A stretch of DNA of 64,000 nt from Pseudomonas crudilactis. Lineage in GTDB: Bacteria > Pseudomonadota > Gammaproteobacteria > Pseudomonadales > Pseudomonadaceae. The notes under the pieces are model-generated. The model worked only from the letters and a program-made list of their open reading frames with translations. It was not told where the DNA came from and searched no databases. The stretch spans positions 496,001 through 560,000 of the forward strand of contig NZ_WXVV01000001.1 of the NCBI RefSeq assembly GCF_013433315.1, in the 5' to 3' direction. Positions 52,301 to 62,000 of this stretch are shown in pieces. How positions within the stretch are numbered: the stretch's first letter is position 1; each line of letters begins with the position of its first letter. The translations under genes were made by a program, and so were the position numbers.

Positions 52301-55300
52301 TCGCCGGAAACAGAACCGCCGGCGCCAATCGTGAGGTTACCCCCCAGTTGCGGATACCAGGCCTGATACAGACTGTCGCTACCACCATCTACCCATTTTT
52401 CGTTATCACTGCCCGCGCTGCCCAGCACCGAACCATCGTCCGACAAACGACCGCGTGGCTGGTTGTAACGCGCGTCGACATCGCTGGATTGGGTACCCGC
52501 GGTGTACACCCCGAAAGGTGATTCCATGCTCAGATTGCCAGCGGCCATCACGTCCAGATCAGCGGCGCCGGTTCGCAAAACGCTGAACATCTGCGAATGA
52601 GTGGAGACCGTGGTACCGCCTACGTTGGCGGCGCAATAAGCAGGGTCAATATCACACCAGAACAGATCGTCTTCGCTGACCGGCGACCCGGCCGGTGCGC
52701 CCATCGGATTGCCGTCCGTCCAGAGGAACTTGGCGGGCGCGACACAAACACCCGGGATTGCGTCGCACCAGAACATCTCATCGTCCTTCACCACTTCCCC
52801 GGCCGGGAACCCCAGCGCATTATCAACCGCCCAAGTGGTGTCGAGTTTTTTCGTAGTGACGACCATTCCGTAATGCGTGTCCGCCAGTCGCAAGTGACCT
52901 TCGCTGGTGAGCGGTTTCACGGTGCGACTGTCGGCAGCATCAAGATCCGCCCCCGCCACTACGCGCATCGACCACGAGGTGCTGCCCGACGGCAGCATGC
53001 TTGCCAAAGCCCAGTTGCGTCCCTGCTGCGTGCCGTTCAACGGACGCAAATCGATGAACGCTGTGCCGTCGGCCAGCACCACGTCGGTCATCGACGGAAT
53101 CAGCGAGCCGCGCAACAACGCCAATGCACCGCTTAATTTAACGCCAGCGATTTTGTTGTCGGCAAACGTGCCAGGCAATGGCACGCCCTTGGGCCAGAGC
53201 ATCGCCTGCATGTCGGTGGCCGCGTTCAACCGCGTCCCGGCCCCGAGCCGGCTGCCCGCCGGCAAGGTCACGTTGTCGCTGAGCAAGGTACCGGCGGCGT
53301 ACAGCAGGTTGCCGGCAGCGTCATGCACCGCACCGGCCAGGACTGTACCGGCCGTCAGCGTGTAAGGCCCGGCGAGGATGCCCTGGGTTGGCAGCAGCGT
53401 GCCGCTGGCGAGCGTCGCGCCCTGTATCGGCAAGTCGTAATTGAGCGTCGTGCCGACCGGGAACGAGGTGCCTTCTGCCAGCGTCACCCCGGCGCCCGGA
53501 ACGATCAGATCACCACCAAAAGGCTGGATGCCCGGCACCAGTTTCCACCCGGCGTCGTCAACGGTTTCCGGCGGCGGCGCGAAGCCGTCGTTGATGCTGC
53601 CGTAAATATCCAGATTGCCGCCGGCGCGGATCAGCAGGCTGCCGGATTCGCCCGAACCATAAACAGCGGTTTTTTGCGTGTGCGGATTCAGACTGGCGTA
53701 ACGGTAAGCGGACAGGTCCAGATCGCCCTGCACCACCAGATCGCCGTCGGCGGTTTTGCTGGCGATCTCGACGCCCGGGCGTAGATGGAACGCATCGCTA
53801 TAAGCTGCGTTATTCAATCCGGCCAGTTTGCGTTGCAGCAAATCGCCGTTGCCCAGCGCCGCATCGATGAACGCCGTGCTGTCGCCATGGATAGCGTCCA
53901 GATAAGCCTGATCGATCACCTGATACGGGCGCCCGCTGACGGCAGCATCGGTGCCGTCGGCTGCATCGGTGTAACGGCGCATGGCGTTCAGGCCGATGGA
54001 ACGCGCGCCCTGAATGTTCAACACACCGCTGGCATCGATGGCGATGTCGCCGCCGCCGATACGCGGTGCATTGAGTTCCAGCGTACCGCGCGGCAGACCA
54101 TCGTTGTGCCCGGCTGCGCTGCCCGGCGGCGCGTCGGTGCCGTGGCGCAAATCGATCCGTGCGCCTGACGCCAGCGTCAGCAAACCATTGCCGGAATCGA
54201 GTTCGACCATGGCGCGGTTGGGGGCATCGATGATCTTGCCGTAGCTGTCGACACGCAGCACGCGACCATGGGCATCGAGCACGGCATTGCCAGTCAGAGT
54301 CAGACCGTTATTGGCGGACAGACGAATGCTGCCGACCCGCTCACCACTGGCGTCGATCAGGCCGGCCACGGTCAGACTGCCGTTGTCCACTGATACATTG
54401 ACTTCACCGGCCTTGAGCCCGTCGCCGAGCACCAGGCTGCCCTGCTTGAGCTGGAAGCTGCGGCTGCCGAACACCTGCCCGGCGTTCAAGCGCTGGTTCA
54501 ACGCAGCGAAGTCCTGGTTCAAATCGTCGCCCAGCCGTTGTGCGCGAATGTCCACGCCACCGGCCTTGTACGGCACCAGCGTGCCACCGGCATCGTAGTA
54601 ACCGCTGCTGGCACCGAGGATCTCGCCTTGCAGATCGACCACCCCGGCATCCGCTGCCAGCGCCACCGCACTGAGATTGCCGGCCTGGTTGTTGTGCGCC
54701 GACAGATCGATACGTGAACCGGCTGCCTGGCGGATATTGCCGTGGCTGCTGTACAGCGCCACATCGCCGCCCCAGCTGTATTTGCTGACGTCATTGAACG
54801 GTAAGGTACGCCCGGCCAGGTCCAGGTGCGCGGCGTTGGTCAGGGTCAGATTGTTCTCGGACTTGACCACCAGTTTGCCGCTGGCCAGTGCAATGCGACC
54901 GTCGAGCAGCACATTGCGCCCTTCAAGCGTCAACTCCGCACCCAAGGCATCGGCCACCGCAGCATTCGCAACGCCACTCACCGTCAGGTCGTCGCCCGCC
55001 TTGAGCAGGTTGACCGAGGCCGCTTCACCAGTGAGCAACGGCGTGCGCAGATTGAGGTTGCCGCCACTGTAGACGTAGCCGGAAATGGGGTCGTAAGCCC
55101 CTTGCGCCAGATACACCGCAAGACTGCCCTTGTGGTTGGCGGTGATGCGTTCGCTGGCGTTGAGGTTGACGTTGGCGAAACCCAACGCCAATCGGTTGTT
55201 CTGATCCAGGCCGTTGGGTTGCGGGTTCGGGCCATAACCGAACTCGATGCGTTGCGCCTGAATGTCCAGTGTGCCGCTTCCTGTCCCGGCGCCACCACTG

Positions 55301-58300
55301 GCCACCGCGCCCGGCGCCTGGGTCGCACCGTTCCAGATCAGGTTGGCGGTGCGAATGGTCGCCACATCGTCAGCCTCGCCCCAGCCATAGACGGCGGGCG
55401 TGGCCAATAACAGGTTCTGCAAGCGACTGACGCCGGTCTGCGGGTCAAGCGTATCGAGGCTGACGTTGCCGAAGAAGTTGAACGCGTCGCGCGTGGTCAG
55501 ACTCAGGGTTTCCAGTGCCGGCGCACCAAACTGCGTATCGCCGCGCAGCAGGCGATCGAGCACGTTCTGGTTCAAGGTCAGGCCACTGGGTACGCGACCT
55601 GCTGCGGCCAGCGCCTCGGCGCTACCGGCATTGACCGCGCCAACGGCCAGCGCCAGGTGACGGGTGCCGAAGCGCACGGATTCGTTCAGTTCGAACTGGT
55701 TATCGGTGGCAGCGGTAATGCTGCCATTGGAATAGAGCAACGTTGGCTGCGCGCATGGCTGCGCAGCGCACGTACCGATGCGGATGCTGCCCGGGCCTTC
55801 CGAATAGGTGGCGACCGTCGGTGCGAGCGTGCTGGTCCAACCGTTGGACACGACCAACAGACTGGCGGAACCCGGCTGATAAATGAAGCCGTCGGTCGAG
55901 TCGTAAGGCGCATCACCGCGTCCGAGGGTGTTGATACCGGCCCCCGCTTCCAGCGTGATGCCACCGTCGACTTTGTCAGTGCGCAACAGCACTTCCGGTG
56001 CCGATAACACTGCGCCTTCACGCAGAGTGATGTTGGCAGCCGAACCCTCGAAGCGGATGAAGTTACCCGCCGAGCCGTATTCCACCGTCGGCGTGGCGCC
56101 AAGGCTCAGCCGTCCGGCTTCGAGCCGGTCAAGGCTGCCGGCGTACAGCGAAACCCCGGTAAACCCCGGCGTGCGCGAACGGCCTTCACCGAGTACCTCC
56201 AGGTCCTGGGCCAACACGACAGCGCTCCCGGCCACGCCGCCTTTGCTCGGGGCAAACAGGGCCTGGCCCTGAAAGTTCATGTCGATATCGTGCTTGCTAC
56301 CGGCCACCAATTGCACGTTGAGCGATTTCGCATCCATTGGCGCCAACGCACGTGGCACACCTCGACGGGCCGCATCGCTTTCGATGAACTGGGTGAAGCT
56401 GGTTTCGTTGTACTGCGAATAGCGGCGCAGAACATCGGCCGACGTCAGGATCACCTGGCTCGGCAGACTGTCGCGCACACCGCTGTTGGCAATCGACATC
56501 AGCCCGGCACTGGACCACGAACCATTGCGCATTTTCAACGCGCCGCTGGTCATGCCCGGCGTCGCCTGGCCGTTGACCTCGACCCGGAACGCGCCGGGCA
56601 ACAAGGCAAAGGTTGAAGGCAGCAAGGTGTAGGTGCCGGCGGCCAGGCCAGGAACACCGGCGCCGACGGTAATTTGCTGGCCAATGCGCGGATCGCTTGC
56701 ACCGGCCTCGGCGAGTGCCGGTGCAAAGGCACTCTGGTTGCCCGGCACAATGGCGTACACCGGGTTACTGCTCAGGCCCGGCAAACTGAACGTGCCATCG
56801 GCAGCGTTGCGCACCAGCGGATTGAATCGGGCATCGGTGGAGCCGCCGCGCCCGGAGACAAAACCGGCGCCACGCAGATCGCCGCCGCCTGACAAGTCAA
56901 TCAACGCGCCGCCCTGCACATCGACGTACTGCCCGGTAAGGATCACGCCATCCAGGGCACTGGCGATCCCGTGCAACACCACGGATTTGTCGTCGTAGCG
57001 ATAGTCGATACCGTCGGTGGTACCGCCATACGGCATGACCAGACCAGCGCCGCTGACCGACGTGACACTGCCGGGCAACAGGCGCAGCTCCTGGGTTTTG
57101 CCCAGCGAGTTCTCGCCCAATCTGATCAACCCCAACGGGGCGCGGATAACGCCGCCCTGCTCGATCTTGCCGGCAACCAGCAGCAAATTGCCAAAAGCGG
57201 AATACGGCAAGGCCTGCGGTGCCTCGCCATGGCCGCTGATACGCAAGGTGCGCGCAAGTTCCGGGACAGCCGTATAGCCCTGATAACCGACACGGACATC
57301 GGCCGAAACACCCGTGGCCGGATAAATCTGCGCAGCGCGCAAGTCGAGATCACCGGGTGTCCACAACCGCGAGCTGCGTTCTTTATCGTTCGGCGCGAGA
57401 AAACGCATGTCGCCACGACTGTCGAGGGTGACCTGGTCGAAGCCACGACGGCTGACGGCAGCGGCCGGCGCGTCGAGCTGCGCGATCGTCCCTTCGGTGC
57501 CGAACGACAAGGTGTTGCTCAGATCAAGCAGGTCAGCGCTGGCGGTGAAGCGGGCGTTCGACAGCTGAGTGGTCGCGTTGGCCAGCACCCGTGGACGCAT
57601 GCTGACATCCGAAGGCACGTAGAGACCCAGCCCCGACAAGCGCATGTATGGCGCGGCCAGATTGATCCGCGTCGTGTCGCTGGCGGTCTGCGCCAGCGAG
57701 ATTGAGCCGGTGTACAGATTCAGGCTTTGATTCATGCGCAGATCGACGTCGCCGGCGAATGTGAGCAAGCCGTTACTCAACAGGCTCAGGTGATCGAAAC
57801 CACCCGACATCAAACGCTCCGCGCTCAAGCGGGTCTGACCGTAACGCAACTGCGCCGCGCCTTCGCCGGCCTGCAGATGCGCCGGCAGCAGCGGGCCATC
57901 CGAGCCTTGGCTGATGATCATTTCGCGGGGCGCACGCACTTCGTTGCTCGCCAGATTCATCTGGTAGAGCGGCGCGTCCTGAACAATCTCCAGACGTCCA
58001 CCCGACGCGCCGACGCCACCCGCTGCAGCCTGCAACTGACCGTCGAGGAACACGCCATTGTAAGAACTCAAGGCAATGCGCCCGCCATCGGTGGCGACGT
58101 CGGTCGGTCCGACCCCGGCGACATCCAGAACCGCGTGCGTACCGGAAGCGTCCAGGCGTGCACCGTCGCGCACAATCACGTAAGCATCGGCCGACGTCGC
58201 GGTGATTTTCTTCGAATCAATCTCGCCGCCGAGAATAATGCTGCCACCCTTGCCGACCTGGCCGTAGACCCGACCCAACGCATCCACGGCTGTGTAGGCG

Positions 58301-61300
58301 CGACCGGCAACATCCAGCACCGCGTCTTCGCCGATCCAGATCGAGCGGTTGTGGGCCTGCGGGTCGGCGTTCTGCGGCATGGTCGCCACGTCCAGCGAGC
58401 CAAACTGTTGCTGACGAATATCGAGAGTGCCGCCCCAGGCGTTCAATTGCCCGTCGACCGTAATCTGTCCGGCACCGCGCAGTTTGATGCGCTGCCCCGG
58501 GTCGACGCTGATACGTGCACCGTGGCCGATGGACAGCGGACTGCTCGCCGGGTCAATCAGCGCCAACTCACTGGAGCCGGCCTGGAGCGCCAGACTGGCG
58601 CCGCCACGCTGGGTCAGAACGCCTTTGGCCGGGTTCTCCTGAAACAGCGTGGGGGTCCACAATTCGAGGGCCGTGCGCGGATCGGCGCCGCTGGACTGGT
58701 TCGGCGCCGCATCGCCGAAACGATAGACCGGCATCACCACATCGATCTGCGCACCATCAGCGACTTTCAGTCCGGTCAGGCCGGTGACGCTGTAACTGGC
58801 AAAACCGCTGCTGAACAGACTCGATGCCAGTTGCAGCGTATTGTCGCCGTGTGCGGCGCCGGTTCCACCGATCAAAACGTTGCCGGACTGAATCGTCAGA
58901 CTGCCGCCACCGGTGACACCGTAGCCACGCACGTCGCCATCAAGCATCAATTGTGACGATGCCGAACGGGTCAACGGACTCGACTCCAGCGTAATGTCGC
59001 CGCCCTTGCCGCCGCGCGTCTTGCCATTGGCCAACAGCGCCCCGCCGGACGACACGTCAAGCAGACTGCCACTGCCGAGGTTGACGCTGCCGGTACTGCG
59101 CACAGACACCACGCCGCCATTGAGGTAGGCCAGACTGTTCACGTCGTCCGGATCGGTACGCAGATTGCTCCACAGTCCGCGGGCATCGAGCTGCACGCCT
59201 TCGGCCACCGTGACACCGATAGCCGTCCCGGCCGCTGCCGGCAACGCGGAATTGCCGGTCAGGATATCCCCCACATTCAAACTGCCGCCACGCGCAGTCA
59301 GGTTCGCATTGACCTGCACTTGTGGGCCGAACAAGGTGATGTCACCACCAGAATCAACGGCCAGCGCCTGATCGACAACAATGCTTTTCGCGGCAGAGAC
59401 CTTCAACGCACCGAGCTGAAAGCCGTTGAGCATATCGCTGTCGAGAAACAACTTGCCGACCCGCTCCTGCGCCACGGCATCCGTCAGGCCGGGCGCTGTG
59501 AGCGCCGCTGCGTGAGTGCTGCCGATCTGCACCTGGTCCAGTCGCGGATCGAGCAGGTACTGCAGGCCACCGGCGGTCGCCGACCAGGCCGGATCGTATT
59601 GACCCACGATCAATTGCGCCCGACGAGCCCGTGCAATCTGACTCTGCTCATAGCCATCAAGCACCGCGCGGGGTGCTTGTGTCTGGCGCTCGCCCTGGAA
59701 CACTTCGCCGAGAATCTGGCCATCGACCAGCGCGTTGCGGGTGGCAATCACCAATTGACCGGCATCGCGGCCGACGGTGTAGCCCGATTCCTGACGCGAG
59801 CCCGGTGCAATCAGCGGGTTGTAGAAAAACTGCGTCTGGCCCCAGCGCTCGCTGCTGTCTTCATAGCCTTTGTACAACCCGGTATAAAGCAGATCCCCCG
59901 GCGCCCGTGAGACTTCATATAAATGCCCGTCGGCGCCTCGCAACCAGCTCTGCCGGATCTCGCCGCTCTGCACGTCGAGGGTGCCGCCCGACAAGTTGAT
60001 CAGCGAACCTTTCTCGGTGACCACATCGTTGCCGGCAAAATTCACGGAACCGCCCTGCGCCATCCATTCACCGATGCCGTGGCCCTGAGTGCCGAGATAG
60101 CCACCGACTTCCAGCAGACCGCCGGCCGTGTACCAACGATCTGTAGCGTAGCCGTTGGTGCCGGCCGGCACGTACACCAACTCACGCACATCGACCCAGA
60201 TGTCGTTGCTGTTGAGCGCGCCGCCCTCGCGGTTGACCGGCGCATCGCGTTGCTCGTTGCCCTGCACGTTGATCTTGATGTTATTGGCTTCCATCGCCAC
60301 CTTCACCCCGACAGCGCCGGACACATCAATCAACGCGCCGTCGCGCACCAGGCTGCGACGCCCCGCCGATACAGCGACCTGGCCACCGGTGGCGAGGGTG
60401 ATCGAACCGTTCTGAAACTCGACGCTGCCGCCACTGCCGATGTCGATGCGCGACTGATCACCACGGATGCGGTTGTTGGCACTGACGGCCTGTAGCGATG
60501 CGTCACGCTGACTGTCGAGCGCGGTGAGATCGCTGCTATCGAGCATGATCGCGGTGACGCTGCCCTGAGCGAGCGTGACGCTGCCAGCGTTGTCAGTCAC
60601 CGGGTTGAGCAAGTGCACAGTGCCGCGCGTGGCCACTGACGTGCTCGCCAGCAACACACCGTTTTGCAGCACCTCATGGCCGGTCAGCGTGATGTCGCCG
60701 GTGGCGGCCTGGATCAAGCCATTGTTGCTGACCTTGCCGGCCACGGCGCCGGTCTTGAAGCCCGGCGTGACTTCATTGCCGAAGGTCGTGGACACGGCGT
60801 TGCCATCGGTACCTGAACCCTTACGGATGTAAAAGCGATCGCCTGCACCGAGCAGCGTCTGGCCTTTGGGGGTGCTGATGTTGCCATCGTTCTGCACCTC
60901 GTTGCCCAACAGCAAGGCGTAGCCCCCAGCGTCCGTCGACGCCTTGGGCGCATGGGTCTGGATACTGGCGCCACGCTCCACCAGCACCTTGCCGGCTGCG
61001 TCAGTGAAGGTCGGCTGGGTGGCGCTGCTGTCGAAGTACAGGCCCCGGTCGCGGAACTGGATATCGGTGATGTTGGCTGCGGCGGCTACCAGATTGCGTA
61101 CATTGACCTGGCTGCTGCCGCTGAACACGATGCCGTTGCGGTTGATCAGCATCACCGTGCCGTCGCCTTTGATCTGGCCTTGGATCTGGCTCGCACGCGC
61201 GCTTGGGTCGTTGACCCGGTTGAGGACTGCCCAGTTGGATTGCTGAGCGAATTCGACCGTGGTGTTGCGGCCGACGTTGAAGGTTTCCCAGTTGAGAATC

Positions 61301-61809
61301 GCCTTGTCGGCGGTCTGCTCGATCTTCACCGTAGTCTTGCCGTCAGCCTGAGTCTGCTGCGGCCCCTTGGCGTTCAGCCAACCCTGGCTGAGGCTGTTGT
61401 CGACCTTCAAGCCGCCCTCGCCCAATCCATCCGGCACGTTTTGCACACTGCCCAACGCCACCGCACGTCCGGCCGCCTGAGCTGCCTGCTGTGCGGCAAT
61501 CGCCGCCACGGTGTTGTTGAGCGTCTGCAACGAGCGCTGCAATTGCTGATTGGCTCGTTGCTGCTGGGCCAATGGTGGCGTCATCCCCGGCAACCCGCCA
61601 ACACTCGGCCGCGCTGCCGCCGCTTGTTGTGCGGCGCCCTTGGCGGCGAACCAGTTGGAACTGAACGCCGTTTGCGCCTGCGCACTCCCCGCCACCAGAC
61701 ACAACGCCACCGCGTGCGCCAGTGGCTTGAGCAGCCACAGCGCCGGATCGGCGACCTCACGCTTGAGCATCGGGGCACGGGTACTGCGACGGGATGGGCG
61801 AGCGAGCAT
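49333..61809 (-). CDS. pdtA: PdtA-like filamentous-haemagglutinin-type TpsA exoprotein
   Basis: A 4158-aa secreted protein. Extended basic leader and signal peptide (1-45, cleaved about GSAQA-Q), then the TPS secretion domain (about 120-270: GWLNAKGPQQTQADGKTT, ILNWETFNVGRNTTVEFAQ, INRNGIVFSGSSQVNVRNLVAA), then long beta-helical repeats (LDVSSGGALLANGKTRGGKGGDITLESSP and many similar) and a DUF3739-type C-terminal region, ending in LTEEERGQLTL. TpsA proteins are exported by a TpsB (PdtB) partner, which is not in the window. Size and position next to a LapA-like gene match P. aeruginosa PdtA (about 4,180 aa). Start chosen at ATG 61809 (AAGGA upstream); GTG 61836 is possible. It is about one fifth of the window. 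Confidence 0.9.
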   Translation of the reverse strand: MLARPSRRSTRAPMLKREVADPALWLLKPLAHAVALCLVAGSAQAQTAFSSNWFAAKGAAQQAAAARPSVGGLPGMTPPLAQQQRANQQLQRSLQTLNNTVAAIAAQQAAQAAGRAVALGSVQNVPDGLGEGGLKVDNSLSQGWLNAKGPQQTQADGKTTVKIEQTADKAILNWETFNVGRNTTVEFAQQSNWAVLNRVNDPSARASQIQGQIKGDGTVMLINRNGIVFSGSSQVNVRNLVAAAANITDIQFRDRGLYFDSSATQPTFTDAAGKVLVERGASIQTHAPKASTDAGGYALLLGNEVQNDGNISTPKGQTLLGAGDRFYIRKGSGTDGNAVSTTFGNEVTPGFKTGAVAGKVSNNGLIQAATGDITLTGHEVLQNGVLLASTSVATRGTVHLLNPVTDNAGSVTLAQGSVTAIMLDSSDLTALDSQRDASLQAVSANNRIRGDQSRIDIGSGGSVEFQNGSITLATGGQVAVSAGRRSLVRDGALIDVSGAVGVKVAMEANNIKINVQGNEQRDAPVNREGGALNSNDIWVDVRELVYVPAGTNGYATDRWYTAGGLLEVGGYLGTQGHGIGEWMAQGGSVNFAGNDVVTEKGSLINLSGGTLDVQSGEIRQSWLRGADGHLYEVSRAPGDLLYTGLYKGYEDSSERWGQTQFFYNPLIAPGSRQESGYTVGRDAGQLVIATRNALVDGQILGEVFQGERQTQAPRAVLDGYEQSQIARARRAQLIVGQYDPAWSATAGGLQYLLDPRLDQVQIGSTHAAALTAPGLTDAVAQERVGKLFLDSDMLNGFQLGALKVSAAKSIVVDQALAVDSGGDITLFGPQVQVNANLTARGGSLNVGDILTGNSALPAAAGTAIGVTVAEGVQLDARGLWSNLRTDPDDVNSLAYLNGGVVSVRSTGSVNLGSGSLLDVSSGGALLANGKTRGGKGGDITLESSPLTRSASSQLMLDGDVRGYGVTGGGSLTIQSGNVLIGGTGAAHGDNTLQLASSLFSSGFASYSVTGLTGLKVADGAQIDVVMPVYRFGDAAPNQSSGADPRTALELWTPTLFQENPAKGVLTQRGGASLALQAGSSELALIDPASSPLSIGHGARISVDPGQRIKLRGAGQITVDGQLNAWGGTLDIRQQQFGSLDVATMPQNADPQAHNRSIWIGEDAVLDVAGRAYTAVDALGRVYGQVGKGGSIILGGEIDSKKITATSADAYVIVRDGARLDASGTHAVLDVAGVGPTDVATDGGRIALSSYNGVFLDGQLQAAAGGVGASGGRLEIVQDAPLYQMNLASNEVRAPREMIISQGSDGPLLPAHLQAGEGAAQLRYGQTRLSAERLMSGGFDHLSLLSNGLLTFAGDVDLRMNQSLNLYTGSISLAQTASDTTRINLAAPYMRLSGLGLYVPSDVSMRPRVLANATTQLSNARFTASADLLDLSNTLSFGTEGTIAQLDAPAAAVSRRGFDQVTLDSRGDMRFLAPNDKERSSRLWTPGDLDLRAAQIYPATGVSADVRVGYQGYTAVPELARTLRISGHGEAPQALPYSAFGNLLLVAGKIEQGGVIRAPLGLIRLGENSLGKTQELRLLPGSVTSVSGAGLVMPYGGTTDGIDYRYDDKSVVLHGIASALDGVILTGQYVDVQGGALIDLSGGGDLRGAGFVSGRGGSTDARFNPLVRNAADGTFSLPGLSSNPVYAIVPGNQSAFAPALAEAGASDPRIGQQITVGAGVPGLAAGTYTLLPSTFALLPGAFRVEVNGQATPGMTSGALKMRNGSWSSAGLMSIANSGVRDSLPSQVILTSADVLRRYSQYNETSFTQFIESDAARRGVPRALAPMDAKSLNVQLVAGSKHDIDMNFQGQALFAPSKGGVAGSAVVLAQDLEVLGEGRSRTPGFTGVSLYAGSLDRLEAGRLSLGATPTVEYGSAGNFIRFEGSAANITLREGAVLSAPEVLLRTDKVDGGITLEAGAGINTLGRGDAPYDSTDGFIYQPGSASLLVVSNGWTSTLAPTVATYSEGPGSIRIGTCAAQPCAQPTLLYSNGSITAATDNQFELNESVRFGTRHLALAVGAVNAGSAEALAAAGRVPSGLTLNQNVLDRLLRGDTQFGAPALETLSLTTRDAFNFFGNVSLDTLDPQTGVSRLQNLLLATPAVYGWGEADDVATIRTANLIWNGATQAPGAVASGGAGTGSGTLDIQAQRIEFGYGPNPQPNGLDQNNRLALGFANVNLNASERITANHKGSLAVYLAQGAYDPISGYVYSGGNLNLRTPLLTGEAASVNLLKAGDDLTVSGVANAAVADALGAELTLEGRNVLLDGRIALASGKLVVKSENNLTLTNAAHLDLAGRTLPFNDVSKYSWGGDVALYSSHGNIRQAAGSRIDLSAHNNQAGNLSAVALAADAGVVDLQGEILGASSGYYDAGGTLVPYKAGGVDIRAQRLGDDLNQDFAALNQRLNAGQVFGSRSFQLKQGSLVLGDGLKAGEVNVSVDNGSLTVAGLIDASGERVGSIRLSANNGLTLTGNAVLDAHGRVLRVDSYGKIIDAPNRAMVELDSGNGLLTLASGARIDLRHGTDAPPGSAAGHNDGLPRGTLELNAPRIGGGDIAIDASGVLNIQGARSIGLNAMRRYTDAADGTDAAVSGRPYQVIDQAYLDAIHGDSTAFIDAALGNGDLLQRKLAGLNNAAYSDAFHLRPGVEIASKTADGDLVVQGDLDLSAYRYASLNPHTQKTAVYGSGESGSLLIRAGGNLDIYGSINDGFAPPPETVDDAGWKLVPGIQPFGGDLIVPGAGVTLAEGTSFPVGTTLNYDLPIQGATLASGTLLPTQGILAGPYTLTAGTVLAGAVHDAAGNLLYAAGTLLSDNVTLPAGSRLGAGTRLNAATDMQAMLWPKGVPLPGTFADNKIAGVKLSGALALLRGSLIPSMTDVVLADGTAFIDLRPLNGTQQGRNWALASMLPSGSTSWSMRVVAGADLDAADSRTVKPLTSEGHLRLADTHYGMVVTTKKLDTTWAVDNALGFPAGEVVKDDEMFWCDAIPGVCVAPAKFLWTDGNPMGAPAGSPVSEDDLFWCDIDPAYCAANVGGTTVSTHSQMFSVLRTGAADLDVMAAGNLSMESPFGVYTAGTQSSDVDARYNQPRGRLSDDGSVLGSAGSDNEKWVDGGSDSLYQAWYPQLGGNLTIGAGGSVSGDVVGRRATSITMETPEQVPSVAVGNWLWRQGTGNDEIPTAWWINFGSYASQPLADSSRSTAPYLVGFTGFGTLGGGNISLRAGADGGMLDPVGDGRSNLYPRGQGLIVAVGSTGRVGSDGSLQLTGGGDIDMRFGGSLNPSLQARAGETETQAPRHDLQGAVINLRGAAQINASAVGGVNLQYGAFSLDQDSREVRAYDPFKSTLGSASGGLVLIPGDSGMRLSTRGDLVLGGAADPGRVRLQNSTAFTDASGVGHAGGGLTGFSLWTDHTAIDLFSAGGNLTPSTQLAESDNLLVSTSNTSPTDGRFVYPSILRAVAAKGSIYAGSSAAYGTGNVPPAEGYSLLLAPSTSGQLELLAGDSIYAGGYAINQSGASPAAITSPFAPSFNGFVSNSADRPLMTNNSVDGVATQRNARYPLFAFGANSYSGLSGVQGPARFYALTGDLVGVRSGETLTFFRSGVQQRTWYEAAGPVWMLAGRDLVASGTYLGQPTAVPNEVLSYNGDEIRSTGNLFIHNRPNDVSRVAAGRDILYSSFDIAGPGVLDVSAGRNLLMEDRASITSIGPVLAGDSRPGASVVLQAGVGAQGLDYSRFIARYLNPQNLADSQVSLNGQPGKVVKTYLDELQSWLTLGYGFSGNVEQAQAFYAALPSAEQAIFARQVYFAELRAGGLEYNDVDGPRKGSYLRGRNAIAALFPTTDVAGNPIRYDGDITLYGGAGVKTLFGGDIQMLTPGGGQVFGIEGAAPPSTAGIITQGSGNIQLYSQGSILLGQSRIMTTFGGSILGWSSEGDINAGRGSKTTVVYTPPKRVYDTWGNVTLSPSVPSTGAGIATLNPIAEVAPGDIDLIAPLGTIDAGEAGIRVSGNVNIAALTVVNAANISVQGKATGVPVVSAVNTGAITSASSAASSATQAAEDVARQQQAAARQNQASVFTVQVLSFGNEQLAPSRDGASRAPAPGYNPNSPVQVLGAGALDEQAKQQLTEEERGQLTL

Positions 61810-61943
61810 CACTACGAGATCCTTTTTGATTGCCACACAAAGCTGCAGGCCAGCAAAAACCTGCTGTTACGACATAGGCAGTTGGCGAGGGGCGCGACCG
61901 AACGGATGTCACACAAACTTCATGATTGAGGTGTAAATCGAGC

Positions 61944-61980
61944 AAAAAAAATGGCAGCAACCCGAAGGCTGCTGCCATTT
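61944..61980 (-). terminator. Rho-independent terminator of the lapA-like gene
   Basis: Minus strand: AATGGCAGCA / TGCTGCCATT stem, further extended by GCC/GG(T) pairing with a TTCG loop, followed by eight T. It lies 21 nt after the lapA-like stop, so transcription of the pdtA-like gene probably starts at its own promoter. Confidence 0.9.
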
Positions 61981-62000
61981 CCTGACGCTTGAGGCGTGTA

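Noticed and set aside
50758..61929. Many open frames of 200-400 codons on the plus strand within the pdtA-like gene
   Set aside because: They are antisense shadows of a GC-rich repeat-containing gene; none has a ribosome site, signal or recognisable domain.
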